Positions 1 to 12,399 of a stretch of DNA of 64,000 nucleotides are shown piece by piece (position 1 is the first letter of the stretch; every line of letters begins with the position of its first letter). The DNA is from Neurospora crassa OR74A (taxonomy: Eukaryota; Ascomycota; Sordariomycetes; Sordariales; Sordariaceae). The DNA is taken from positions 248,001-312,000 of the forward strand of contig NC_026505.1 of NCBI RefSeq assembly GCF_000182925.2, given 5' to 3'. A program made the position numbers and the translations under genes. Below the pieces are notes generated by a model. The model was not told the DNA's origin. It made no database searches and saw only the letters and a program-made list of their open reading frames with translations.

Positions 1-117
1 GAAGCTTTGAAGGTAATGGGTAGAGGGTTGATAGGAGTAGGCGCGGCTGTAGGGAAGGCGGTATCGGAGCATTTCAAGCGGAATCTTTGGCTGTATGCGG
101 TGTTTTTGTTGTTTTGA
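1..117 (+). CDS. Possible 3' end of a gene entering from the left
   Basis: Frame 1 is open from the first base and ends at the TGA at 115-117. It gives about 38 residues with a glycine/alanine-rich stretch (GRGLIGVGAAVGKAV) and a hydrophobic last ten residues. Such a tail could be the end of a membrane-anchored or amphipathic protein, but the stretch is too short to recognise a family. No polyadenylation signal helps. It may equally be chance: an open run of this length is not unusual. Confidence 0.25.
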   Translation, partial: EALKVMGRGLIGVGAAVGKAVSEHFKRNLWLYAVFLLF

Positions 118-1789
118 CCAAGGTTTTTGAGACGGCTGGTATGGTGATTGCTGAGACCCCTTGGTATCAAGCTCAAGTTAGGCCAACTTGCTACTGCGAT
201 GAATGCTGGTCGCGTCGACATGGCTCGGGCTATAAAGAGGGAGACCGGAGTGTCTCCGACGGAGCTAAATGCGCGTGTAGGTACCTCTGATCCTGGGGAC
301 GATTGGGAGTAAGACCCAACGAATGGGATGCTTCGATGTATCGGTACTTGGATCTGTCTTGGTCAATGTTCATGAGTCTGTGAATAGGGCCTTTGACGTG
401 AATGGTGAATGCTAGGCACCCCTACAGATCAAAGACCATCCGGCCGGTGATTGTACAACAAGGCAGCCCGACATTGTGACAAACTTGACTACAACGGGCA
501 GAAGCAAACAACACAAATTCCAACAGTGCAAACAAAGCCACAGTTTTTTCACACAGAGGTCGCCAGGCTCGTCATTGCACTACAATGACTGACTAACCGA
601 CAACATAGGGTGCGGGCTGTATAAGAACTATCTTATCGACACTTCTTCATTCCCGGTGTTATCCATATTTCCACAAGTTTTCTAACTCGGCCCTCCAACA
701 GCATCATTAAATTGGATCCCTTAAACCCGTAAAAGCAAGCACCAGGAAAATCACAAGTGTAAGAGGCAGAACAGAACAATGGGACCCAAAACCCATCCAT
801 CCTCGAGCGAGAAGGAGGCCCGCCCTCTTCCCAATGCTCCTGGCGGGACGGAGAGTTTTCATCAACAAGCATTACACAAAGGTTCTACCACGAAGAGTCA
901 TGCTCCAGGTCCCTCACTTGGGAACCATCCAGCCAACAACGATGAAACCAACGGGAAAGGAGGAATTGCAGGGGATCACTTGATCCAAGAAGATACTTCC
1001 ATCGGCGAAGACACTGTGAAGTCCGAGGGCACGGCTTCAGTTACTCAAACTGAGCAGACGCAGGGGCAGTTTCTCCGTCTCTTGTGAAGGGGCTAGAGGT
1101 ACCTCTTGAGGCAGGCTTTGGGCAACTGTAGCGGTCGGCGATGCTGGTGGCATGGTTGGCGATTTGCTTGGACTGGAGACGACCTGGGACTGAGTATCAG
1201 CATGAACATAGATGATATAGATAATACGAATGTGCGTGGGGCCAGATCGTGCTCAAAGAAAGTATCGGCCAGAGAAATTCAGTACAGTGATTTGTAAGAG
1301 GTACCTGGACCGACGTAAGTATTTTGATGTACTACTGCTTTCCTGCGGCTCGGTTGTTCCATAACTGGAGGGCGCGACTGCTTTTTCTCACTGCTATAAA
1401 TACCTCTATTAGCACATTATACAAAGTGGGTATTACATCGTAAGAAGCTCAGAAGAACGGAGAACAAGGGAATGAGGCTGGGGGGGGGAGGGGGGAGGAG
1501 GGACGAGAAGGTTAGTGCAACGGGTGCATGCGGACTGAATGCTGAGGGAAATAAATGGGGGAAAAGACGAGAAGACAATAATTTCAGAGACTAATGCTGA
1601 TAAGTACCAGGCCGTAAGCTAACAAACTTAAATTCAGCGGTCTTTCCTTCCTCAAAATCCCAAGTCGCAGTCGCGATCATCGTGACATTCATGTTCCAGG
1701 CAACAAACAGACCCGACCGTGCACCTTCCTTAGCTTGAGCCACCGTTCCTTTCGAGCCAACTCAAGCAGGTTGTGCCTACTAGGTACAA
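118..1789. other. Spacer; no convincing gene
   Basis: Only short open frames occur. The longest starting with ATG (779-1087, +, 102 codons) is rich in Ser, Gly, His, Thr and Glu, has no recognisable motif and overlaps an equally good frame on the other strand, so I do not call it. A purine-rich G tract lies near 1481-1503. The rest is unremarkable mixed-composition DNA. Confidence 0.5.
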
Positions 1790-3534
1790 TTATATACCAC
1801 AACAACTAGCTAAGCAAATAAGAACGTAAAGCAAACACCATAGCCCAATAACAATGTTCACCACCAAATCAACAAGCCACCAAAAACAATAAACAAGGAA
1901 CTCCCACGCGTCCACCACCTTACCAGCCGCCCTCGCAACCCACTCAACTACCGCCGTGTCGGCCTCACATTGCACCACGCTCCACACGACCGCCGCCAGC
2001 AAGATCGCCTGAACCAGCAGGATCACGACAACAAGCGTAACCCTCGCGAGCACCGACAGCCTCCCCTTACATCCCCTCTGCCCGTCTCTATCGGAGGGGG
2101 CAATACGCGCATACTCATACGCCGATCCAGCATTCACCTCCCACTCTATAGCTCGTACTTCAGCCTCGGTAATCATGCTTTCATATCCACCTTGTCTCAT
2201 CTGAGCACGAGCAGTCGCAACAGCGCGATCATGAGCGCGAGCGCGGTTCCACACATCCGTGGAAGCAACACCGAAGAAGATAAAGTCAACTCGAAAGGGG
2301 AAGCCCAACTGAGAAAACCAAGTACGTCTGGGTTTCTTTCGTTTGAGGATGGCGAGTTTGAGTTTGGCAGCGGCTCGAGCCCGGGCCCAGGCCCGAGCCC
2401 GGGCTCTTATTAGAGCCTCATAGCTCTGGGAGCGAACCTGCCCATGTGATCTTGGGGTATGAGATGCTGCGGCGGGACGGGATGACGATGATACGGTTCC
2501 GTATCCTGTTCTGGTTACTGGAATCGGTACTTGCGATTTCGATGGCGGATTGGGTGCTGTCACTTGGGACTGTGAACGGAGGAGGGATGATCGCTCGTTG
2601 TTGGCTTGTCGAAGGGCCTGGACAGTGCTTGACCTGCTCGGGGCTACAGGCACATTCGGTGGAGGTACAGGACGGTAGGTCTGCATGGCAGACTGCTGGT
2701 TGAGGAGTTGCTCCCGGCGGCGTCTTCTATCGGCATCCCAATAATCCTCTGCGACAATGGTGGTGTCCGAGTCCGAGTCGTGTGTCATTGCCGGCTCGAC
2801 AACTTCCGGTAGCTGGGTCGCCGGCTCCGGGACTGGTTCTGGCACGACTACCGGTCTGAGTGCGGGAGTCAATGGGGGCGTGGCTGTCTGTGTTACTGCC
2901 GGTGTGGCTCCCGGTTCCGATGTCCCAGACGGCCCAGCGACGATCTCATTATCCCTAAACCCAACAAAATCCTTCAACTTCCCATAAGACTCCGGCATAA
3001 GCACGAAGAGCTTCCCCGACCTGCTGTCATAGTTTCTCAATAGGGAGAAGATCACCCGATACTGCGTCTCCGTGTTTACCCACGAGTTCTTCCTCAGCAC
3101 CGCACCACCGCCGAGTTTCAGCACCACGTTCTTGTCTGGGTCGTCAGGATGAGCAGGCGATGGGTCGATGGGGAGGTAGTGTGCCCTCATCCATCTTTCG
3201 TAGTTATGCCGGTGCCGTGTTTTGAGATCTCTGCCGCCAAAGGAGGTCACCTATGATGCATTTGTTAGTCTAGGGAAAGGATGGGATGAGTCTTGGGGCA
3301 ATGGCAGATGAGACTTACCATCAAGACGACAACCTCATTGTTAGGTAGAAGGTTTGGGGATAGTAGGATGACTGGGTGATCATGGCAGGCGTCTGGAAGT
3401 CCGCTCGGTGTCTTCAACTCGTTGAGTTTGGGCAGCCACATTATACGGCCACCCAGATTGGGCGGTTTTGGCACGGCATTTTGAGTGGTCTGAGATCGTC
3501 GTTTTTTCTTGACAGCACGGCGGGCGGACGGCAT
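1790..3534 (-). CDS. Uncharacterised fungal protein with GGRIMWLP domain and C-terminal membrane segments (paralogue A)
   Basis: Two exons: 3319-3534 and 1790-3250, with a 68-bp intron (3251-3318; donor GTAAGT, branch CTAAC, acceptor TAG). The product is 558 residues. The start is the ATG at 3534; no earlier in-frame ATG was seen. The N-terminal domain (about residues 30-150) begins with GGRIMWLPK, then DHPVILLS, and across the intron TSFGGRDLKTR. This pattern recurs in many filamentous fungi in proteins I know only as hypothetical. Then come a Pro/Thr/Ser-rich linker, an Arg/Ala-rich repeat (RARARAWARARAA) encoded by GCCCGGGCTC-like DNA, and two or three hydrophobic segments at the C-terminus suggesting membrane anchoring. 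Its neighbour at 4454-5792 shares the first domain and the intron position. Function unknown. Confidence 0.75.
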
Positions 3535-4453
3535 TTTGGGCAAGTATCGCAATTTTCAAGCGAAGCTGTCGACATAGATGAAAGATCGGAATCCACCCCT
3601 TCGAGTCTTCATGGAAACGAAGGAGCTCGGGCACAGCAGAACAACCATCACAGAACGGCAGATCAATTGTTGTTATGGTTTCATCTGTTTGTACCCTTCT
3701 TCACACCCGTTGGCTGACTGGTTGATAACCGTGTGGGGGAACGTGGCTTGGTGATGGTGTGTGTCGCCGTGGTGGCCCGTCGCACCGGCCCGCACAGTCG
3801 CATGCATGCATATGAGCTTGCGCAGATCCAATGAAGAGGGTGGTCGCGCAAGTGCTTGGGACGATGTACCAGCATCTAGGTAGCATCGAGGTAGCCGATC
3901 AGGCTACGAGGCAGACCGGCCGCAAATTCGGGCCAACGAAAGAAGTGAAACAGTTGAACCAGGAGAAAAGTGAAGTGAAAGGCGCTGGAGTGCATGATGA
4001 ACTTGATGAAACCAAATTGCCCACAAGCGGTGGGCTACCTCCTATCATGTGCCGCCAAGGACTGGAGGAAACCAGCAACTCATTCAGGGAGGTTTTGCGC
4101 ATTGCTGAGTAGCTATGGGCATAGCGCCTTGGGAATTCCAAAACGAGGCATTGGAAGTCGGTACGAGCACGAGTCCGTTGTGTTGCGATGGACTCCTAGA
4201 AAGCTGTGAGAAGGAAAAACCAAACATGTGCTATCGCAGTTGGTACCGCTGTGTTCAGGTCATTTTTGTTTCAACACTGCGGATGACCTGGCGTGTCGTT
4301 TATATCGTATAAATTATTAATTGTCGTCCCGGGAAGGGCCATAGGAAGGTGTGTTCATCGAGGGCGCAGGAACCATTGCCAAACGTGTACCGACTGACGC
4401 TCCTGTATCCCTGGCTGTAATGAAGTTAGACAATGTCCGCTACGAAGTTAGAA
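3535..4453. other. Intergenic spacer between the two paralogues
   Basis: About 0.9 kb that should hold the promoter of paralogue A and the 3' end of paralogue B. The open frames here are short, overlap on both strands and show no family sequence. A small AT-rich patch lies at about 4301-4322. No repeat or RNA gene seen. Confidence 0.5.
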
Positions 4454-5792
4454 TCATGCTGAAGAGCACTTACACGCAAGGGCATCACATACCCCAGTGT
4501 CCTGGGACAAAACGTCGAAACTGGCCATGCCCAGCACCTCGGTAGGTGCCGAAACCAGTGGCTTCTGGCAAATGGTCGCAGAGTTTTCTGTGAACAGCCT
4601 CCCCTGAGATGGTTGGGCTAGAATCATGGATGTCAGCAAAATAGGTAACAGGAACCCAGGGGGGGTGGTAAGAGGTAGAGGTGGTGGCCGCTGAACTCAC
4701 CTCGGAACCCCCTATTCTTGTTATAATAGGTCTTTTTGATGGGTCCCTCCCCCACCACTCTGCAAACGTGCGACTCGGGAGTAGGAATTAAGGCCGAAAT
4801 TGATTTCGACCTTGGAGGATCACTAGACGCACTCCTCCTATCTCTCCAATAATCGCAACACCCACAGCAGAGACACCCCGGAGGACACTCGCCTTTCCCC
4901 TTCCTCTGGACTTGCCCTATCCATCGCGTACTTCTAATATATCGGTCATTAGAGGTATGCACCAACATTACCGCACTCTGAGAGATCGACATCTCAGGAG
5001 GGTAAGTTGTCGTGCTGACAACCCCGCGAGTCTCGCTCACGGGGTGTTGCGGAGGTGTCCGCCATGATGTTCGCGACCTTCTTTCATCTATCCTCTTCTC
5101 CTTCTCCTCCTTTGAGCTTCTCTCTACCTGCTCCCACCTCTCAATTTTAGGTACCCTCTCCGTGTGATAGTTAATCACGTCCCTAAGAGACTCCTTGGTA
5201 AGTGTCGGGGTCCTCTGCATATTTTTCCAGTTGATGAGGCACTGGTACGGCACCGAATAGGACGCTCTGGCATTTATCCAAGAAGCACAGAGAGCCTTTT
5301 CATTCCCGTCCTCCTCGACGAACGTCAAATTGGAGGGTATGTCTGCCCTCGATTTCGCACAGGGATGGGCAGGCGCGCCAGGGAGCGGCAGGTAGAATCG
5401 GCATGCGAGGGACCGGCCAAATCTAGTCTTCAAACCCTCTTTTGCGAAAGTGGTTATCTGGATAACAGAATTTCAATCAGCAATGTGATCGGCGGTGAAA
5501 TGGTTGCGTGGTTACCTGATGAAAAGGTATGCGCGTGAACTTATGGGGGTCTACACCAGGAAACACATACAATCAAGACGCGAACGATATCTGTTTGCTC
5601 CTCGCGATGCTCGGATATGATCAAAACCGGATGATCGAATAACTTATCATCCAGGGCTGGTAGATTACCAGCTTCTATTTCCTCCTTTTTGGGCAACCAC
5701 ATGATTCTGCCACCAACAAATTCGTGGTTGACCACGGGCAAGGCAGCGTCTTTCTCCATTGCTTCGACGGACACTAAGTCGTCCGTCTTCAT
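4454..5792 (-). CDS. Uncharacterised fungal protein with GGRIMWLP domain (paralogue B)
   Basis: I read three exons: 5571-5792, 4701-5457 and 4454-4617. The introns are 113 bp (donor GTATGT) and 83 bp (donor GTGAGT, branch CTGAC, acceptor TAG). The product is 380 residues starting at the ATG at 5792. The N-terminal domain repeats paralogue A: GGRIMWLPK, a FDHPVLIIS block, then ITTF and LKTRF directly after the first intron, which sits at the same point as in paralogue A. After about residue 150 the two proteins differ. Here there is a Lys/Glu/Arg-rich stretch (SSKEEKEKRIDERR) and a cysteine cluster (CPPGCLCCGCC), and no membrane tail. The last exon is the least certain, since a further GTATGT lies near its end. 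Function unknown. Confidence 0.65.
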
Positions 5793-6575
5793 ATTCCAAG
5801 TACCGGTTAAGGGGAGGAATCATGAAACCAGTGGAAGCTGAATCGCTTGCAAGTGGAATGTTTCGCGTAGTGGAAGGCTCCTCCTAAGTCAAGAGCCGAA
5901 TCTGGTTTGAGAAGACTGAAGGACGCCGCCGGTAGTTAGCATCAACTCCCGTCAACACAGCTTCGAACATGATGGCCAACATTACCGGTACAAGGTATGG
6001 CAAGTATGGGCAGCGCAGATCGACATTAATAGTCTCCCGGATCGGTTGACTGTCTTGCGCAATGATACTGGGAATCGGACGCCGGGATGGTTCATAGAGC
6101 CGCTGGAAACCAGACCGTCACCAGCAGTAGAGGAATAAGCACGACAAGTGGACGTCAAGGGTGAAGGGGCGTTGCGAGCATGAACAATGTGTCAAGAATC
6201 TTAGCTTGTCGACTGAGAAAGACCGGAAGATCACAGAGATACTCGGCCAACAGGAGAAGACAACTGGGTTAGAGAACCGAAGCTCTCTGGTGGTTGCTCC
6301 GACAATTCGTGCGACAAGCTGGAGGGGAAGCATTAGGTATATGTAGGCACCCCATGATTTAAGGTAGGTAGGCCATGTTCTTCATGATCAAGCGTAAGGC
6401 ACCTCTCACATGGAGTGTATGGCACATGGTGAGTGCAGTCCCATGCTGCATGTTATGGAGAGCATCGATGCATGGTATGAGATAGATACATGGGCTCTAA
6501 GCTGCTCAGCAACACGTCAGCTATTAATCTGGACGAGCTAGTTAGAGGTAATTAGAAATCCGATAATAACAAAGG
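5793..6575. other. Upstream region of paralogue B; no gene seen
   Basis: Short competing frames only (for example 6118-6333 on minus and 6161-6346 on plus, each other's shadow). A loose cluster of ATG-rich words (catggtgagtgc, catgctgcatg) lies at 6410-6490. The transposon boundary follows at 6576. Confidence 0.5.
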
Positions 6576-6577
6576 TA

Positions 6578-6726
6578 CCGTAGCGGGAAAATGTGCTGGG
6601 AGACAAGGCTTATAAAACTTATTAAGGCTTATAAGACCTAAACGAAAAACAAGGCGTGTTGAGGAAACAAGGCTTGTTGAATTAACAAGGCCTGTTAGGC
6701 TGAGGGAGGCTTCTAATTGGTCAAAT
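6578..6726 (+). repeat. Left terminal inverted repeat of the transposon
   Basis: This is the imperfect inverse of 18346-18503. It contains several copies of a near-palindrome of the form AACAAGGC(C/T)TGTT or TTAAGGCTTATAA, spaced through the repeat, and ends inward with GAGGGAGGCTTCTAATTGGTCA. The outer ten bases are CCGTAGCGGG. Confidence 0.8.
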
Positions 6727-6751
6727 GAATCGATGTCAGATGTACACTATA

Positions 6752-6954
6752 GTGGTCGCTAAAACTCTCAAAGTACAGCACATGTCTTAGCGATTGCTTT
6801 ATAGAATGCACGGACCCCTCGTTATAACCGCTACAGTCAGTTACTAAACGTATAAGTCTAGTAATCAATATAACGGCCCTATAAAAAGGTCCGTATACTC
6901 CGAAAAGCAATCGCCTAAGACATGTGCTGCACTCTGAGAGTTTCAGCGATCCAC
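6752..6954. repeat. Nested inverted repeat (MITE-like) just inside the left end
   Basis: Arms at 6752-6816 and 6888-6954 are inverted copies with few differences; the shared core includes CAGCACATGTCTTAG and GCGATTGCTTT, and both arms end with GGTCCG/CGGACC at the loop side. The loop is about 70 bp. The block is less AT-rich than the DNA after 7080, so it may be a later insertion than the host element. Confidence 0.6.
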
Positions 6955-7908
6955 CTATGGAAATCGGAGTCACTATTCAATTCAAGGGCATACAAACAGT
7001 CCGTACAACATCGCGAAATACATCAACACCACAATAGAACATTACACTATATAATATCAATAACAATTACTATATATATTAATAAAGGGAACCAATTTGG
7101 ATAATCCGTTTTTTTTTCGGTTTTTTTTCTTTTCTTAATTTTTCTATCTACCCCAAATAAGGACGGGATATTAATAGAGAGTTCGAGGACTAATTAATAA
7201 GTAAAGTTCAATCAACTAACCTCTTATACCCTTATTACTAGAATAAGGCTATATACCTATACGTTTATATACTAGCAACTCTCTTTATTAAGGTTGGCGA
7301 AATATATCGCTTTAAATTGTACTACAGTTATTACTACTAGTAGTAACTAACGTAGTAGCGGGCAAATTGCTTAGCAATAAGCTTAAATAGACTGGTTGAG
7401 CTATTATCGGTTAAAGAGTCGTCTATATTATACTCGCGATATTAATCCCTAAATTCTGGGAGTCCACTACGTCCACAGCGACGACCTCTACGTACTAAAC
7501 TAGTACCGCTACTAGTACTACTAGATAGAGTAGGCGTAGCTACACTACCAAATGTAGTTATACTACCAAATATAAAATTACAATGTATTTGAAATTATAT
7601 AAATATACGGCCCGGAGTAATAATAATAGTATTAGGGGTAGCAATTGTACAAAATATTAAGCGAATCGATATAATGAATAGGACCTAAGGCGATACCGAA
7701 CGGGCTTATAATACAATAATCGCGGCTATAAATAATGACTTCTTACGAAGAGTTCGCTTTAGCACCGTACTAGGAATATCGGTAGACATCGATATAATAA
7801 TCTCTAATAAGGGTAAAAGTAATTTAGCAAGAATCTTATAAGGATTAGGTCGATAGACTAGTAGCGAATTAGCGGATAATACTAATAACAAGGACGACTC
7901 TTTAGCCT

Positions 7909-8950
7909 TTACAGCCTCCTCCTCCTACTTACAACAATTAGCCTCTTCTTACTTTTTAAGGCGGTTGGCCTCTTCCTCTTACTTACGACAATTAGCCTCT
8001 TCTTACTTTTTAAAGCAATCAACTTCCTCCTACTTCTTAAAGCAGTCGGCCTCTTCTTACTTATAATAATTAACCTCCTTCTATACAGCCTCTTCCTACT
8101 TAAAGCGATTAACTTCCTCCTATTTTTTAAAGCAATCGGCTTCCTCTTACTTACAACGGTCAACTTCCTCCTATTTAAGGCGGTCGGCTTCTTTCTATAT
8201 AGCCTCCTCCTCCTCCTACTTACAACGGGCAACCTCTTTCTATATAACCTCCTCCTCCTACTTAAAGCGGTTAGCTTCTTTCTATATAGCCTCCTCCTCC
8301 TTTTACTTACAACGGGCAGCCTCTTTCTTTTACTACTTCTTATAGGCTTCCTATTACTACTTTTTAAAGGCCTCTTATTATTTCTTAACGAAGGCTTAAC
8401 ATTCAACTTCCTTCTATATATTATTCTCCTCTTATTATTCGCAGGCGGCCTTCTTACGCTCCTCGTATTCCTTTTCTTTACAAACAGCCTCGCTATATCA
8501 ATTAACCTTATCAATCTTAATATCTATAGAATTATTAAAATCCATATCGACGACGACCTCAGGAATAGGACCGGCTTCCTCTAATACTTTAAGTAATTCT
8601 ACATTATTAAAATTTATAGTTATTACTTTACTAAAGTTATTAGCTTCAGTAATTACACTATATATTATTGCTTAAAAGTCTTTAAGTACTATATATTATA
8701 CGTTCGAACTTAACTTATACTATAATCCTTTAAACTTATACGATACTTCGAAGCGATTCCAATCTTCGAATAGTTTCTTACCAATATTATATAGCAACTA
8801 ATCCTTCAAATCGTCTATTAACACTATATAATTATTATAATCATCTTTAAGTAATCTAATAGGATTCAATAGGATAGAAAGCCCTTACATACGTTGTACG
8901 TAGCGCTAAATCTTGTAGAGACCATCTAGATATTCTTTAGGGTCGTTTAA
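7909..8950 (-). pseudogene. RIP-killed coiled-coil protein gene inside the transposon
   Basis: Read on the minus strand in the right frame, 7909-8520 is a tandem series of units like RLKK-stop-EEAN and RRK-stop-EEEA. The stops (TAA/TAG) fall where a heptad coiled coil would carry Gln (CAA/CAG), so C-to-T mutation explains them. Upstream in the same direction (8520-8950) the frame gives readable protein-like text (VLEEAGPIPEVVVDMDF; NPIRLLKDDYNNYIVL), again broken by stops at likely Gln or Trp sites. The single long open frame present in another phase (Arg/Lys-rich repeats) is a shadow of this coiled coil. The original protein's role in the element is unknown; a structural or accessory protein is possible. 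Confidence 0.55.
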
Positions 8951-11900
8951 ATTTGGCTGGTTTTCTTTAAACTATAAATCGAAATCCAATTACTAATCTT
9001 CTAAAAAGGATTTAAATACTTAAGTTATTTGCCTCGTAAAATAGCGTAAATTCCGTTACAACTATAGAACTTTAACTTTATTAATATCGCAAATTAGATT
9101 ATTAATACTAAAAAAATCTTTAATAAGGTCGGTCAGGGAATTAATAGTAAGGGGGGTAATAGTAGGAAAGGTAATAGTAAGAGGGTTAATAGTAGTATCG
9201 CTAGTAGATTTAGCATACGAAGGTAAAGGAATTTCCGAAACCTTCTTTTCAATTATTACTTTTAATTTAATAAATTATTACTTTAGCATAAAAATAGCAG
9301 AGGGTAGCACGAATATTTCCTTCTTAAATATATTTATTATAGGGATAATTAGCGGCCGAAGGGTATTCGGGTTCGCCTCGATATCGAATACAAATTGCTT
9401 AACTTTTACTAATATATTATTAAAAGAATAATCTACTAATTATAATTCTTATATATATCGTAGTATATTATCCTTCTTCTTTTCTACGTTAGTCCCTTTC
9501 TTATATATTTATTATACGAAAAGACTGAATTACTTTATTTATCCCTAAATTATTTTAAACTTCGGCTTCGAAATTAATAACAGCAACACTATAGGTATAC
9601 ACAAAGAATCGGATATCTTCAATATCTTACTACTAATATTATCGTCGCTAAGTAGGGGCAACCGCTTCCTCTTTATTAATTCTATAACCGACGGTACAAA
9701 TAATTCAATAGGCCTTAGACCATCACCAACAAACATATCGTCGCCTCCTAAAACATCCTCTAAAATAACTATACTAGTATTATCTTTATTATTATTACAA
9801 TTAATTAACTATAATAACCTTAAACTATTAAAGGTAGATAGTAGTAACAATAAAGGAGGGGGGGAATCTATAGTATTATACGTATTCTAGAACTCTATCG
9901 GGTTAATAGTAGTAATATTACTTACATATAGAATAGTAGGCTTATTCCAATTAAAGAGGTCTAATTCAATATCCTTCAAGTTCGGATATACTATAAGACC
10001 GTTAAAGACCCTCCTACATTTCTTACGGGCGCGGTCATTAATTAGCTATGTATTATCATTATAAATCTATTGCAATATACGGCCTTTATTATCGGCTACT
10101 GTAAATTCCTCTATATATACCTCTACTACTTTACGGAATATAGTAATATATATTAATTTGAAATAGAAAAATCGTAGCTTTTTATTCCTCTTTTCTATAA
10201 CGAAATTAGTCTCCTAATTTAAAATAGGGGCGATATAATTAAAGAGCGATATATATAATATACCGTCGAACTTTTTATATACCCACTTCTTAGTATACTC
10301 AATATTAGACCTTAAGAATCTAGGGGTATCTTTATTGAATTGACTATCGTTATATACTTTAGGGAAGGTATATTATTTATAGAATCGAAAGTCGGTTAAG
10401 TAGTCTCTAATCCAGCCTATAATAAACTTAATTGTATTGTTGAATAGAAATTCATATTTATATTAACTAAATTATTCGTTTGCATACTCGTACAATTTAA
10501 AGAATATAACTATAAGTATATTAATCTATAGGAAGATATTATAGACAATGGACAATAATAATACATTAATATTATATATATAGAGCGCCTTACGTTATAT
10601 AGTATCAATACGATTCTTTATATTAATTTACTTATTATCGGGATATTTATATAGATTGGGCTTCCAATTGTATTGTAAATAATAATTTGTAAGTGCTACC
10701 TACAATAGGTTTTTGTAATTGAGCGGGAGGAAACGAATTAGGTAAATTTAATTGAGGTATTTAGTTCAAAAGAAAAAAAAATCAATTAATTGAGGTATAT
10801 AGATATTAGGGCTGTATATAGAGTTTTATATTGCTAGTGCCTTTTCCGCTCTACTTCGCATAATAGAACCTCCTTTACTAGGAGTATAGCGCAATAGAGG
10901 AGAGGGTAAGGGATTTTATAGTATTATTAGTTGGAGCTCTCTACCTAATATAAATGCAAACGCAGACGTAGGCGCAAATAGAAACGTGGACGGAGGCGCG
11001 GTGGGCTAAATAGGGTATATAGTAGTATTTTCCCAAACCTAGAGGAGGAAATAGAATAATATTAGTAATACTGCGTCGATTATTAGAATAATAATTTGGA
11101 TATAATAATAATTTATATTACGGCAACGAAGTCTACGTTTTCTATTAGTAACGCTACCTACTATCCGCGACAATTAAGGAGGGCTATTATTATCCCTATT
11201 ACTATCGTTATTTACTATAATAGACAAATATATATATACAATTGCTTGTACTTTCGTATTTATTTATATACTTAATTTAAAGTTGTAATATTCGGAGGTT
11301 AGATTTCGAGGGTAGAAATAGCGATATACATAGTAGATAAAATATTTAATAGAGGTACTAATTTAGCGGGCGGGATTCTATTTAATTCTATACTTATTAA
11401 TTAAGTAAATAGTAATATACGAAAGTTATAACGTAGTAAAGAATACTTATATAGGTAATTATAGGAGTAAATAGTCTTATTGCGTATAAGTAAATATTAA
11501 TGCGTAAAAGCTATAACGCGGCAAAGCTGCGAGTACCTTAGGTAGTAAATAAAAACGCGGCTAGTATATTTACCGTATAAACACTATACCCGCTACAATA
11601 CTTCTACTCTCTTAATTCTATAAGTTCTCTATTTACGCATAGTAGTCGGCTTTATTAAAAGTCGGCAAGCAGTTTATAATAACCCACAGTCCCCGTCGGC
11701 AGCCGGCGCCTAATAAGCGCTAATCGATAAAAACGCAAGCTAGATTATAATAAGAGTAATAGACGGACGAAGCGGCAGAACTATCCGTATATAATAATTA
11801 TAGCGATGATGGCGATAATAGTAATATTTAGATAGCGGGGCTCGATATTGATAGTAACTACGATAGTAATTAACCCAAACGTATTGTAAGGGAGCGTTGC

Positions 11901-12399
11901 ACCCAATAGATTGGGGACAATATATAAATAATCGATATCGATAATCTTTAAGAAATATTTGTAGGAGGAAATAGCGAGGGTAGCGAAGATAATATAGAAG
12001 TACAATAATTAATTATACCGCCGTTGCTTAAGGAGAGCGAAGTAGAATCTAATAAGGATAACCGTAAGTATCTAGCTAACGAAATAAAACAAATGACTAA
12101 ATAGATATAGAAATACTAATATTTACCGACTATATCTAATTGTAAATATTAATAATATTCGTACCAGCAATATTAAAGATATTACAGTACTAACTAATAT
12201 TCTATTCGATAAGGTCATCGGAACTAGCGATTATAAAGACTATATCTGGGTCGCGACTCTAGAATTTGAACCGTTCGACGAGCTAAATCCGGATATAATA
12301 GGATAAGAAGCTACTATTAAAGAGGAAAGCCCCGTTCCGATATATCTACTAAATAAAGATGATATCTCAATATTCCTTGGCACGTAATAGAATAAATTG

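Noticed and set aside
779-1087. 102-codon frame on plus as a gene
   Set aside because: Low-complexity Ser/Gly/His content, no motif, and an equally long frame overlaps on the other strand.
7909-8514. 201-codon open frame on minus, full of Arg/Lys repeats, as a real basic protein
   Set aside because: It is the shadow of a coiled-coil frame in another phase whose stops fall at likely Gln codons mutated by RIP.
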